Position numbers and translations under genes: made by a program. From Pseudalgibacter ostreae (lineage in GTDB: Bacteria > Bacteroidota > Bacteroidia > Flavobacteriales > Flavobacteriaceae), in NCBI RefSeq assembly GCF_042427585.1, contig NZ_JBHMFC010000034.1, positions 1 through 64,000 on the forward strand: DNA of 64,000 nucleotides, in the 5' to 3' direction. Below, in pieces: positions 1-8,925 of this stretch; position 1 is the stretch's first letter, and each line of letters begins with the position of its first letter. Below the pieces are notes generated by a model. That model ran no database searches. It was not told the origin of the DNA and saw only the letters and a list, made by a program, of their open reading frames with translations.

Positions 1-79
1 TTTAAAACAGACTTATTTTCTTGATAGAGTCAAAATAAATCCCTGTTAATAGGGCTTAACAAGTAGTTTTAGCTAATAT

Positions 80-349
80 TTAAAAACTTTCGGATGGGAG
101 TGGTCTAAACTCAATGATTTTGATATTACACTCAATGATTTCTTTTTTAAGAGTACTCAAGTATGCACGCATAAAAACAAGGTCAAAACTACCATTATTT
201 AAATAATTAGCAATCTCATTTGTTTCATAAGAAACCTTTGTAGTTTGTTTATTGTCTATTCCGTAACGGATTCTTTTGAACGTATTTAAATCTTCTATTT
301 TTAACTTAACAAGTCTGTTTATTATTTCTAAATCAATTTTATTGAACAT
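80..349 (-). CDS. Small hypothetical protein of integrated element
   Basis: This is an 89-residue protein that I do not recognise. It is rich in Ile, Lys, Leu and Asn and has no signal peptide, membrane segment or known motif. It probably forms helices in its N-terminal half. It lies on the same strand as, and downstream of, another small gene and a tyrosine recombinase, so it is most likely cargo of the same integrated element. The gap to the next gene (about 90 bases) is AT-rich and contains a short direct repeat of gtgta units just before the neighbour's stop codon. The coding call rests only on the open frame and its context. Confidence 0.5.
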   Translation of the reverse strand: MFNKIDLEIINRLVKLKIEDLNTFKRIRYGIDNKQTTKVSYETNEIANYLNNGSFDLVFMRAYLSTLKKEIIECNIKIIEFRPLPSESF

Positions 350-442
350 TTGAACATTTTTTTTATGCGTTGCCTTGGTAAATATACAAAACCCTCTTAA
401 AGATTCTTAAAAGGGTTTTAGTGTAGTTTAGTGTAGTGTAGT

Positions 443-787
443 TTATTCTATTTTTTTTAATAGTTCATACGGTTTCGGTAAATTAGGATTAACAATTTTT
501 TTTAACTTTTTATGTAATCCCTTGGAAACATACGAAACACTTAAAGTAATATCTGCAACCTCTTTTGGTGTTCTATAATAATTATGAGCTTCCTTAATTA
601 GTTCATTCGAAATTTGCTTTATTTTTGCTTCGTCGTGGATGCCTGCTCCTGCATCAAAAGCCTTGTCTATTTTTTGACAAAGTTCATTAATAAATAAAAT
701 AGAGTTTAGATAATCATTTTGCATAATGCTAAGGGATTCTATTCTAAGATTTAAACTATTTATTTTTTCATGGTCTTTTAATTTCAT
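443..787 (-). CDS. Hypothetical protein next to integrase
   Basis: This is a soluble 114-residue protein of unknown function. The first half looks helical, with heptad-like Leu/Ile spacing. The middle contains YYRTPKEVADITLSVSYVSK, which resembles a small helix-turn-helix segment, so DNA binding is possible but unproven. The C-terminus is basic. The gene starts 11 bases after the stop of the recombinase on the same strand, so the two are probably cotranscribed. A small excisionase-like or regulatory role would fit the position, but this is inference from context only. Confidence 0.55.
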   Translation of the reverse strand: MKLKDHEKINSLNLRIESLSIMQNDYLNSILFINELCQKIDKAFDAGAGIHDEAKIKQISNELIKEAHNYYRTPKEVADITLSVSYVSKGLHKKLKKIVNPNLPKPYELLKKIE

Positions 788-798
788 AATATTTTGTT

Positions 799-2139
799 TT
801 ATTGGTTTGATGCGTTTTTAACAATTGTTAGTTTAGATTCTTTTTTCTCTTTCATTGCCTGTAACGTGTAGAAGTCTGCAATTTGCTGGGCATAGTCAAG
901 GGTGTTCTTGCCTATGTAGTTCAAAAGCATTTTTTCTGAACTGTGGGCGGTTATTTGCATTATTAAGGGCGTAGGCAGTATTCCGTATAAATTGGATGCA
1001 AAGGAACGCCTGCAAACGTGCGAACTCATTAACTGCCACTTTGGGTATGTACCGTTTATTTTGCGTTTTTCCGTGTTGCCTTTGCCTTTTTTGGTAACAG
1101 TTATTTTACTGCCTTTTGTCATTTCATTAAGTTCTGCAATTCTGCAAACCTCTTTTATATGCTCGTTGAATTTTTGAATAGATATTTTATAAGGCAAACC
1201 ACTTTTAATAATTTCTTTGGTTGTTTCTAGAACTGGGATAGTTACATTTTTGTTAGTTTTTTGTTGTTTCAATTCTATAACCTCGTAGCCGTTACGCATT
1301 ACAAAATTATTTTCGTTTAGTTCTAACAAGCCCCCCCCTCGTTGCCCTATGTTACAACCTAATAAAAGCCATTTTCGGGCGTTTTGGTGGGCTTCATTTA
1401 GTAAATTAGCCTGCTCTATTGCTTGAAGTTCTTGAGGGCTTAAATAAAGTATATTTTCATTATTGGGCTTTGTACTATTAATTTTCTTGTATTGGATATT
1501 CGTTTCAATGCCATTGAGTGATGCATCGTTGCAAACCGTTTTTAAATCTGCTAATTTTTTAAGGGCTGTACTCTTTTGGTACTTCTTTGTATTAAGTAGG
1601 AACTTTAAAAAATCTTTTCCGAAATTAACATTAACATCTTTAACCTTGAACTTTTTGTTTTCCTGAAACTCCTGTATAATATTTTTTAAGGATACCAAAC
1701 CGTTTTCCCTACTCTTTGACAAGCCTATCCCGCCCTTTGCGTTTTTGCGTGTTGGGGCTTCATCAATGATGCTTTGTATTGCATCGGTTAAAAGTTCGCT
1801 TTGGTTCGTTTCATTCGCTCGATTAAAAAAAACATCAATATTGTGTTTTAACCATGGTGTGCCAACCTCAACACCGTTTTTACTTGCATCGTTATATTTT
1901 TTAAGAATATAGTTTTTTAAATCCAGTAGGTCGGTGGATAGGTTTTTGTTTGAATTATAATTTTGTTTAGGTAGTCCAGTTGAGGTGCTCCATTCGCTCG
2001 GGTTAATAAAAAGCCCTGTTTTGACTCTTGGTGTTAAACCTCTTTTTATTGAAAGTCCTAAATAAATAGGGGCGTTGTTGCTTTTGGTGAGTAATCTAAA
2101 TTTTGCCGTTGCCATGATTAATATTTTTTGAACATTCAA
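799..2139 (-). CDS. Tyrosine site-specific recombinase (phage-type integrase)
   Basis: This 446-residue protein has the layout of Bacteroidota integrases: an Arm-type DNA-binding N-terminus (about residues 8-100), a SAM-like core-binding region (about 110-215) and a C-terminal catalytic domain. Expected catalytic residues are visible: Arg in GQRGG, Lys in QQKTNKNVTIPV, His and Arg in SSHVCRRSF, His in ITAHSS and the nucleophile Tyr in LLNYIG. The first Arg motif reads GQRGGGLLEL, whereas family members usually have GQRGGDLL. It is encoded over a run of eight G (1331-1338 on the + strand as C). A start at MATAKFRLL, eight codons in, is equally plausible. The gene marks the edge of an integrated element extending left out of the window. 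Confidence 0.9.
   Translation of the reverse strand: MNVQKILIMATAKFRLLTKSNNAPIYLGLSIKRGLTPRVKTGLFINPSEWSTSTGLPKQNYNSNKNLSTDLLDLKNYILKKYNDASKNGVEVGTPWLKHNIDVFFNRANETNQSELLTDAIQSIIDEAPTRKNAKGGIGLSKSRENGLVSLKNIIQEFQENKKFKVKDVNVNFGKDFLKFLLNTKKYQKSTALKKLADLKTVCNDASLNGIETNIQYKKINSTKPNNENILYLSPQELQAIEQANLLNEAHQNARKWLLLGCNIGQRGGGLLELNENNFVMRNGYEVIELKQQKTNKNVTIPVLETTKEIIKSGLPYKISIQKFNEHIKEVCRIAELNEMTKGSKITVTKKGKGNTEKRKINGTYPKWQLMSSHVCRRSFASNLYGILPTPLIMQITAHSSEKMLLNYIGKNTLDYAQQIADFYTLQAMKEKKESKLTIVKNASNQ
1331..1338 (-). repeat. G8 homopolymer inside the integrase active-site motif
   Basis: Eight consecutive C on the + strand (G on the coding strand) directly follow the codon of the first catalytic Arg of the recombinase. 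Long G tracts are rare in this AT-rich sequence and are prone to slippage. A change of one base would truncate the enzyme. Confidence 0.6.
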
Positions 2140-2348
2140 ATATAATCATTTAAAACATTTTGACAACCGTTTGACAACCATTTTTGCATTTGTTTAGATT
2201 CTATTCAATCGCATTAAATCTTTACAAATCCTTTATTAATAGTGATTTCATTGATTTTATTGAGTTATCACGATGTTTGTTGAGGTGTTGTATTTAACAC
2301 AAAAGAGTAGTTTCAGTTCCCACCTTGAGTACAAGATAGCACACACTA

Positions 2349-2386
2349 AAAAAGGCCTGTAAATCAACTGATTTACAGGCCTTTTT
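2349..2386 (-). terminator. Strong stem-loop terminator after the potassium channel gene
   Basis: There is a perfect inverted repeat: aaaaaggcctgtaaatca and its reverse complement are separated by two bases, with A/T runs on both sides. It lies about 25 bases beyond the stop of the channel gene. The symmetry means it could work in both directions. Confidence 0.85.
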
Positions 2387-2410
2387 AGCATTATAATCAT
2401 AAAACATTCA

Positions 2411-4117
2411 TTAAGCGATATTCACATATATCTTATTGAATTTATGTTTCATTTCGATATTTCCAAGCATGACGATTTCGGCACCATGAGGAAGCACGGT
2501 ATTTGCCGACAATAATGTAACCACTTTAGAGTCTTCTTTTATAGCAATAACAGATAGCCCTGTTTTAGCTCCTATATCGGATTCTGCAAGAGTCTTTCCT
2601 TCTAACGATTTTGGTATTGGGATAATAAACAAAGTAAAACCTTCGCCAAGAACGGTTAATTCTTGACCTTTTGAAATAGACAAAACTGCTTCAGAACCTA
2701 ATGTAGAGTAGCTCAATACAAAATCGGCGCCAGCTTTTTGCATAATATCAATATTTCGAGCTTCCGATATACGGCTCACAATTCTTACATCTTTGTTCAA
2801 TTGACGGCAATAGGAGGCGAGATAAATATTCATGGTATCGTCGTGGGTAGAAAGCAATACCGAAGGGGCCTCTAAAATTCCTGCTTTTTTTAGAAGCTGG
2901 TAGTCTGAGGCATCACCGAAAAATACCTGGTTGCAAAAAGGCCTTACTTTCCTGCATACCTCTCGATCCTTATCGACCACATTCACTAAAACACCATTTT
3001 TATGTAAAGATTCTGCTGCCGCCAATCCTACTTTACCTGCTCCTATTAAAAGTACAGGGTTGGGGTTTACATTGTAATCATGGAAAAGCTCATCAATATT
3101 ATGGAGCTGTTCTTTATTTCCAATAATAACCAGAACGCTATCATGCGTAAGTACTTCATCACCTTTTATAGGCTGCAATCTTCCTCGCTCCCAAATACCC
3201 ACAATACTCACCCCAAATTTTTGTCTTAAATCTATCTCCCGGATACGTTTAGAAACCAATGGCGTGTTGTGTATAGGTAATTCTGCAATTAATAGATCTT
3301 CATATTGGCCTATGGCATGAGATTCTGCATATTGTGTGTTTACTCTATTGGCCAATTGTTCACCAAGCCATTTTTTTATCGGCAACACATGGTTAGCACC
3401 GCTAAGTTGCTGTACATCGACCGACTGTATGTCGGCAGCTATAGCTACAATAGGTATCGTGGGAGCAATTTCCCTTATAGTGAGAATGATCTTGGTATTT
3501 ACAATATCATTTCTATTGACCAGAACCAGTTTCGCCTCCTTAATATTGGCAAGGATAAAGGTTTCTTTGTCATCCAATTCTCCAAATAATACTGGAACCT
3601 GATCGTCATGAATTTTAATCGCTTTTTCAAGATCATTTTCAATCATATAATAAGGCGTATTCTCTTGTTCGAGACGTTCCACGAGATCTCTCGCTATGAT
3701 ATCATAAGAGCATATTAAGATATGATCTTTTGTTTTAGCCAAAACCTGACGCGGCACCTTGTTTTTCTTTTTAGATTCTAAAAGAGGAACATAAAAATGT
3801 CTGATAAAAGCAAATGGCAAAACAATCATTAACATAAAAATACCAGAAAGCAATACGACGATACTAAAAACCCGACCAAGATCGGATGCAAATGTAATAT
3901 CGCCAAAGCCCAGAGTGCTCATAACCGTAAGCGTCCAGTAAAAGCCGGTTACCCAAGAGTGGTCTTGGCCTTCAAACCCCATTATAAAGTGAAAAAGGAT
4001 AGAATAAATTATAATAACAACCCCTAAAAGGACCAAGTACTTAAGTAGAATCTTGGAGTTTTCTTTAAAGTCTCTGTCACTCAAATAATAGGCTAACTGA
4101 CTACCGACAAATTTCAT
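2411..4117 (-). CDS. Two-TM potassium channel with two RCK (TrkA-N/TrkA-C) modules
   Basis: This is an inner-membrane potassium channel or potassium-transport regulator of 568 residues. Membrane helix 1 spans about residues 27-45. A pore loop with the filter TLGFGD (68-73, compare TVGYGD) follows, then helix 2 (about 83-106). The cytoplasmic part carries two Rossmann-type RCK domains. The first starts near residue 132 (DHILICSY). The second starts near 353 and has the nucleotide-binding motif GAGKVG. Each is followed by a TrkA-C-like segment. Two RCK units in one chain resemble GsuK-type channels. The Phe in the filter is a common bacterial variant. The gene is monocistronic, divergent from the kinase gene, and ends at a strong hairpin. 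Confidence 0.9.
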   Translation of the reverse strand: MKFVGSQLAYYLSDRDFKENSKILLKYLVLLGVVIIIYSILFHFIMGFEGQDHSWVTGFYWTLTVMSTLGFGDITFASDLGRVFSIVVLLSGIFMLMIVLPFAFIRHFYVPLLESKKKNKVPRQVLAKTKDHILICSYDIIARDLVERLEQENTPYYMIENDLEKAIKIHDDQVPVLFGELDDKETFILANIKEAKLVLVNRNDIVNTKIILTIREIAPTIPIVAIAADIQSVDVQQLSGANHVLPIKKWLGEQLANRVNTQYAESHAIGQYEDLLIAELPIHNTPLVSKRIREIDLRQKFGVSIVGIWERGRLQPIKGDEVLTHDSVLVIIGNKEQLHNIDELFHDYNVNPNPVLLIGAGKVGLAAAESLHKNGVLVNVVDKDREVCRKVRPFCNQVFFGDASDYQLLKKAGILEAPSVLLSTHDDTMNIYLASYCRQLNKDVRIVSRISEARNIDIMQKAGADFVLSYSTLGSEAVLSISKGQELTVLGEGFTLFIIPIPKSLEGKTLAESDIGAKTGLSVIAIKEDSKVVTLLSANTVLPHGAEIVMLGNIEMKHKFNKIYVNIA

Positions 4118-4536
4118 ATTATATGTTTTTAAAAAGGGATTACCAACAGCTCAATTTAAGCCATGAATCTATACAATTTACTTCAACTTTTTTATATTTT
4201 TATGAAGAAGATGTCAATTATACTATTTTAAAAGAACAAGAATGTGTCTTTTCCATAAAAAAAGAAAGCCATTCATCAAATTAGTACAGATATTGGATTT
4301 AGTATCATGGCTCGTTTTTAAAATGAGTCTATAATAAACGTTTCAAATACTATGGCTTTTATAAAAAACGCTTCTCAAAATTCTTTAATTCCATACTTAG
4401 TTACAAGAACCTTACAGAGCTTTTTTCTAAATTAAATCCTTTTATAATACTATTATAGAAATCTTTAATTTTCAAGGTTTACTTAATTTTAAAGCCCTAT
4501 ATCATTCATTTTTAAGTAACTTTGTGAAATTTTTCC
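4118..4536. other. Divergent intergenic region
   Basis: This is about 420 AT-rich bases between the potassium channel gene (-) and the histidine kinase gene (+). It must hold both promoters. The only clear element I see is a TAACTTTG box just before the kinase. No RNA gene or repeat is apparent. Confidence 0.6.
4517..4524 (+). promoter_or_regulatory. Possible -7 box of the kinase promoter
   Basis: TAACTTTG matches the Bacteroidota -7 consensus TAnnTTTG and ends 12 bases before the kinase ATG. That would give a very short leader. No good -33 TTTG is present at the expected distance, so this is tentative. Confidence 0.3.
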
Positions 4537-6336
4537 ATGGCATTTATAATACGTTTCTTGAATTACATAGACAATATTTTTATAAAATTGATAAACCAAG
4601 AACCTGATCCGCTTAATAAAGCAAGGATAAGAATGCTTGGTTATATATTAGTGTTTTATACTGTATTCTGCTCCATATTGGTCGTTACATATGCCTTGGC
4701 CGACTTGCAATTTCATTTAATTAGAATATCTACGGTTTTCATTATCACTTTATCGCTTATTGCACTAGGGCTATATTCAAATTTATGGAAGGTCATCTCT
4801 CATAGTATTTTAGCGGTAATTACATTTGGAGTATGGACCAATTTATCCATTTACGTAAGAGATGTAAACATTGAAACCTTACAATATATATGGTTCGCCT
4901 GTGTGCTTAGTTTTTACATTCATGGCTCTAAATGGGGCTGGTTTTATTCGGCACTAAACATTCTACCCGTATTAGCGTTTACCATTGCCGACAACAAAAA
5001 TTACTTCTTTTTAGGCGGAAGCGCACATCAAGTTACGCTACCTATTTACGTGTTTGTCACGTTTTATAATTTTCTTTTAATTACTTTTTTACAATTTTAT
5101 TTTTTCAGGTCGTTTAATAAAAACATTACGAGTTTACAAATCGCCAAAAACGAATTGGGCTCGCTTAATGAAAAACTAAATCAAACCCTTTCTAAAGTAG
5201 AAAAACTTTCTAATTCCAGAATGGAATTTCTCTCTACAATGTCTCATGAGATAAGAACCCCTTTAAATGGAGTCATTGGATTAACAAATGTTTTATTAGC
5301 CGAAGCACCGAGAAAAGACCAAGAGGACAATCTCGATATGCTTAAGTTTTCAGCTGAAAATTTATTACTACTCGTTAACAATGTGCTCGACGTTAACAAA
5401 CTCGACTCCAACAAAACTGAATTAGAAAAAATAAGCTTCGATCTTGCAGAACTTATTACCAGAAACTATGCAAGCAGTAAGTTAAAGGCTACTGAAAAAG
5501 GCCTCGATTTTAAACTGTTTATAGACCCCGTTTTAAATGACAAGTGGGTCATTAGCGACCCTACCCGAATAACACAAGTGCTTTTAAACTTAATTAACAA
5601 TGCCATAAAGTTTACAGAAAAAGGCAGTATATCCGTTAGCGCGCAGGTTATAAACGTATCTCAGAGCAGTATTAAGGTTCAATTCACTATTGAAGATACA
5701 GGAATCGGTATTTCACCAGAAAAACGGCATGTCGTTTTCGAACCCTTTATCCAAGCATCAGCAAATACAAACAGAAATTATGGGGGCACGGGGCTGGGCT
5801 TACAAATTGTAAAAAAAACACTGGGCTTATTTAACAGTGACATAAATTTTACAAGCGAAGAACATGTAGGTTCGAAATTTAGCTTCGATATTGATTTCGA
5901 TTACTTGATGCTTAAGCAGCCTAAGCCTAAAACCATACTAGAGGATCAAAATGATTTAGCGGGCCTTTGCATTCTAGTAGCCGAAGACAATAGCATAAAC
6001 AGGATGGTTATTAATAAAACCCTTAAAAAATGGAACATAACACCTACTATTGTCGATGATGGATTAAGTGCTTTACGCTGCATCGAAAAAGAAGATTTTG
6101 ATGTTGTATTATTAGATCTTCACATGCCCATTATGGATGGTTATACCGCAACATCCCATATTAGGAACTTAAAAGACCCTAGAAAAGCCAACGTTTTTAT
6201 TATTGCACTTACCGCTTCCGTAAATGAAAAATCTCACCGTAACGTCATTGACGCAAAAATGAACGACTACCTCCCTAAACCCTTCAATCCTGACCATCTT
6301 TTTGCTAAACTAAAAAAAATTTCTAATACCTTATAG
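4537..6336 (+). CDS. Membrane hybrid sensor histidine kinase with receiver domain
   Basis: This 599-residue signalling protein has about six hydrophobic segments in its first 195 residues, with no recognisable periplasmic sensor domain. A short coiled coil follows (about 195-230). The HisKA motif STMSHEIRTPLNG carries the phospho-accepting His237. The ATPase domain has the N box (NLINNAIKF, near 350), DTGIGI (near 386) and GTGLGL (near 416). The C-terminal receiver starts near residue 477 and has acidic residues in VAEDN, the phospho-acceptor Asp527 in LLDLHMPIMDG, and Lys581 in LPKPF. It lacks a DNA-binding output domain, so it is not one of the HTCS regulators that control PULs. The phosphotransfer partner is not in the window. 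Confidence 0.92.
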   Translation: MAFIIRFLNYIDNIFIKLINQEPDPLNKARIRMLGYILVFYTVFCSILVVTYALADLQFHLIRISTVFIITLSLIALGLYSNLWKVISHSILAVITFGVWTNLSIYVRDVNIETLQYIWFACVLSFYIHGSKWGWFYSALNILPVLAFTIADNKNYFFLGGSAHQVTLPIYVFVTFYNFLLITFLQFYFFRSFNKNITSLQIAKNELGSLNEKLNQTLSKVEKLSNSRMEFLSTMSHEIRTPLNGVIGLTNVLLAEAPRKDQEDNLDMLKFSAENLLLLVNNVLDVNKLDSNKTELEKISFDLAELITRNYASSKLKATEKGLDFKLFIDPVLNDKWVISDPTRITQVLLNLINNAIKFTEKGSISVSAQVINVSQSSIKVQFTIEDTGIGISPEKRHVVFEPFIQASANTNRNYGGTGLGLQIVKKTLGLFNSDINFTSEEHVGSKFSFDIDFDYLMLKQPKPKTILEDQNDLAGLCILVAEDNSINRMVINKTLKKWNITPTIVDDGLSALRCIEKEDFDVVLLDLHMPIMDGYTATSHIRNLKDPRKANVFIIALTASVNEKSHRNVIDAKMNDYLPKPFNPDHLFAKLKKISNTL

Positions 6337-6712
6337 CTTATAGCCTTAACCCCATAATTTTATTGGCTGCCCTACAAGTTTTATAAAAGCGTCTTCTTGA
6401 TTTATTGAACAGCCATACTTTTTAAAATAACAGCGAAAAAGCCAATAGGCCTTTTTAAACAAGCATAACCAAGCGACCACATGAACTGCTCATGCACGAC
6501 ACACCCTTTAAGGCCGTTTTTCACGAAACACTTTCGCAAATAAAAACACACCCTCTATATCGCCCCATCAACACGCGTCATAAAAAACTCATATAAACTA
6601 TAGGTTTTTTCTGTAAAAAAACAGAAATTGTATTGGATACTGTCTTGAAATATAATAAGTTTGAAACAAAAATGGGTATAGGCCTAAAATCTTCAATCAA
6701 ACGACAAAAAAT
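6337..6712. other. Intergenic region before the TssD-like gene
   Basis: This stretch of about 375 bases has no convincing coding frame. Its last 80 bases contain a well-formed Bacteroidota-type promoter for the following gene. The rest shows no repeat or clear hairpin. Confidence 0.5.
6633..6663 (+). promoter_or_regulatory. Bacteroidota sigma-70 type promoter
   Basis: TTG (6633-6635) and TAAGTTTG (6656-6663) are separated by 20 bases. This agrees with the -33 TTTG / -7 TAnnTTTG pattern and spacing of this phylum. The box lies about 50 bases before the ATG of the TssD-like gene. Confidence 0.55.
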
Positions 6713-7393
6713 ATGGCAAAATCAGAATTGCATTTTTTAGGACGTATAATAAACCCAACAACAGTAGAAACAAACTACAACAAACTATTTAATACATATA
6801 GTGGAATGCCAATACTTTATAACGGCGGGGGCTTACTTAAATTTGTTTTTGACTTCGTGGAAAACGCCACATTTTTAGAGCGCATGACTACTATTGATTA
6901 TAAACGCTACAAGCTAGGCTACCCTGTTGATGATGGTAAAATTGTTTTTTATAATGCTAATGATGATGTTTTAAAAACTTGGGAATTTAAAGACGCTTCT
7001 ATTGTTTATTACAAAGAAACCTTTAAAACCAACGATGAAAGCATGACGGCAGAAATGATACTATCGCCTGCCATACAAGACTACGGGTATAAAATAAACA
7101 GAAGTTGGCATATAACACCCATTACAGAGCAAACCCACAAAACTCCAGTACATGCAACTGAACAGAAAGAAAAAAAACCTTTTAGAATTGACATAAGTGC
7201 AAAAATTAGTGATATAAAAAATGGTGTCTTTGGTTTTGACAAAATCCCTAGTAATTATAATCATATCTGTAAATCGGATATTGAAAAATTACGTCAAGAA
7301 TACAAACCGATAGCCCGTATTTTAGATGATGAATATTTACCACCTTGGCTAAGCATCCGAAAAGGACAAACTGTAGAACTAGAGTTAGATTAG
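6713..7393 (+). CDS. TssD (Hcp)-like tube domain, N-terminal part of a frameshifted T6SS effector
   Basis: Residues 1 to about 135 resemble the Bacteroidota type VI secretion tube protein TssD. A GGLLKFVFDF strand and FLERM helix are followed by a typical second half: GKIVFYNANDD, WEFKDASIVYYKETF and the PM-like segment SMTAEMILSPAI. A linker and the start of a second domain follow (about 140-226). The frame stops at TAG (7391-7393), but the protein clearly continues in another frame with the peptidase below, so this looks like one broken gene. The expected role is a specialised tube subunit delivering a fused toxin to rival cells. No other T6SS structural gene is in the window, so the secretion apparatus must lie elsewhere. 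Confidence 0.7.
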   Translation: MAKSELHFLGRIINPTTVETNYNKLFNTYSGMPILYNGGGLLKFVFDFVENATFLERMTTIDYKRYKLGYPVDDGKIVFYNANDDVLKTWEFKDASIVYYKETFKTNDESMTAEMILSPAIQDYGYKINRSWHITPITEQTHKTPVHATEQKEKKPFRIDISAKISDIKNGVFGFDKIPSNYNHICKSDIEKLRQEYKPIARILDDEYLPPWLSIRKGQTVELELD

Positions 7394-8232
7394 GTAAAAA
7401 AAGTCGCGCAGAGGAATATTCTAAAATAGCTTTTGATAAGCACGCAGATTTTACAATTACACCAATAGATTTAAAAGGAGTAAGCAAAATACAGATTACT
7501 TGCAATAATACTAACCCTAAACCAGCTCAATTACTCATAAAAGCAGACAATACAACTGTAGGTGCACTCAATGTTTTTCATCCAAAACCTAAAACTATTG
7601 ATTTAGAATGGTTTTTTGTTGAGATTTCAGGAGAATATAGAGGTAAAAATATTGACGAAGATGATTTAAAAAACAAAGCAGACAAAACGAAACTAGAAAC
7701 TTTATTAAAAAAAGGATTAAACCCTGCCTTAATAGATATTAATATTAAAAACGCTGTGGCATCTACCATTAATTTAGAATCTCAAAAAGAATATTTCAAA
7801 ACAAATGGAGTTATTAAAAAAGCAGATAGATTCCATTATATAGAAAATAGCAAAAAAGAACTTTTTGTAGCAACACTTAAGAAGGAACATAATATTAATA
7901 AATCTATTCTTTCCTTATTTTTAGTCAATAGAAGTTGCCTTAACACAGATGCATTGGGAGAAAATGGCGGAGCTTTTGATGTTATTGCTGGCTTTTCACC
8001 AACAGGAACAGGTATCGCCTATGGTGTTCTTGATGAAAAAGGAAACTTATTGCCTACTGCCATAATGCACGAAATAATGCACGCTTTAGGATTGCAACAT
8101 AGCTTTAGCACAAAGGCAACGCATACTTTTGAGGCAAAGAAAACCAACAACTATATGGATTATAAAGACAGTAAAGAATTTACTTGGAAATGGCAATGGA
8201 ACAAACTTCACACATATTCATTTTTAAAATAA
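7345..8232 (+). CDS. Metzincin-type zinc peptidase domain (toxin part of the TssD fusion)
   Basis: This frame supplies the C-terminal part of the preceding gene. The overlap (7345-7393) and its TTG start suggest that translation enters by frameshift rather than by true initiation. Genuine sequence probably begins at GKKSRAEEYSKIAF. The catalytic zinc motif HEIMHALGLQH (8068-8100) fits HExxHxxGxxH, and NYMDY about 50 bases later is a good Met-turn, so the domain belongs to the metzincin type. Peptide-bond cleavage in a target cell is inferred. The break may be a real mutation, a sequencing error or programmed slippage. The stop lies before the nearby A7 run, so slippage on that run alone would not rescue it. 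Confidence 0.7.
   Translation: MAKHPKRTNCRTRVRLGKKSRAEEYSKIAFDKHADFTITPIDLKGVSKIQITCNNTNPKPAQLLIKADNTTVGALNVFHPKPKTIDLEWFFVEISGEYRGKNIDEDDLKNKADKTKLETLLKKGLNPALIDINIKNAVASTINLESQKEYFKTNGVIKKADRFHYIENSKKELFVATLKKEHNINKSILSLFLVNRSCLNTDALGENGGAFDVIAGFSPTGTGIAYGVLDEKGNLLPTAIMHEIMHALGLQHSFSTKATHTFEAKKTNNYMDYKDSKEFTWKWQWNKLHTYSFLK
8068..8100 (+). other. Zinc-binding active site HExxHxxGxxH
   Basis: This encodes HEIMHALGLQH: three zinc-ligand His residues and the catalytic Glu of metzincin peptidases. The downstream NYMDY provides the Met-turn methionine. Confidence 0.85.
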
Positions 8233-8237
8233 TTAGT

Positions 8238-8904
8238 ATGCGATTATTAAATATTTTTATTGCACTACTTATCTTTTCCTGTAATTCGGTGCCAAAAGAT
8301 TATTTAGTGAATAGTTCAATTTGTAATTACAACGATTCTATTTTTAAAATTACTAAAGATGATATAACCCTCAATATTATTGATTTTAAAAAGAGATATA
8401 ATAATAAGGACACTATCTTTATCGATAATAGAAACTTTAAAAATCAATACTGGAATTTAAGTAATGGCTATATAACAAACCAACAAAAAATTAAACGTTA
8501 GTAAATGGATTGGGTTCTATAAAAACGGGAAAGTTGAGAGTGTTCACTTTAGGCATAATAATGGAGACAACAAAATTTATAACGAAACCTATTACGATAA
8601 TAAAGGCAACATAGAGAAAGTAATAAACCACGAAATAGGCTACACTATATGTTGGGCAGAAGCTATAGAAATTGTAAAAAAAATAGCTAAGAAAGATATT
8701 AAAAAATATAAAATAGATACCTTTTATTTATTGAGAACGGATTTAAACGAATTTCCGAATTCAAAACCAGAATGGAGTGTTTCAATGAAAGGCAACGAAG
8801 CATATAATGAAAGAAACACTAAGTTCTATACAATTGATGGTGTTACTGGAGCGTTAAATAAAACTTATACTGTCAGACAAATATATGATAGTTTAGATGA
8901 CTAA
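8238..8904 (+). pseudogene. Frameshifted lipoprotein, candidate immunity protein
   Basis: The ATG at 8238, five bases after the peptidase stop, begins a lipoprotein signal (MRLLNIFIALLIFSC) with a lipobox Cys. The frame stops at 8501. From about 8485 a second frame runs open to TAA at 8902-8904 and continues the protein naturally (KKLNVSKWIGFYKNGK...). The two frames meet in an A6 run (8485-8490), so one inserted or lost A explains the break. The rebuilt protein is about 222 residues, and I do not recognise its family. A membrane-anchored periplasmic protein directly behind a secreted peptidase is the usual position of a T6SS immunity protein. That role is inferred. Confidence 0.55.
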
Positions 8905-8925
8905 CATACAGCCCAGTTGCCAACA

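Noticed and set aside
2310..2335. A short stretch (gttcccaccttgagtacaag) near the integrase looked like a tRNA 3' end and a possible attachment site.
   Set aside because: The T-loop pattern TTCRANY is not satisfied, no tRNA body fits upstream on either strand, and no second copy was seen in the window.
4537..6336. The hybrid histidine kinase as regulator of the PUL genes.
   Set aside because: It lacks the periplasmic sensor and AraC-type output of HTCS proteins and lies about 8 kb away behind unrelated genes.
7384..7400. Programmed ribosomal frameshifting on the A7 run as an explanation for the split TssD-peptidase gene.
   Set aside because: The first frame ends at TAG (7391-7393), before the A7 run, so ribosomes would stop before reaching the slippery tract. 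A mutation or sequencing error is simpler.
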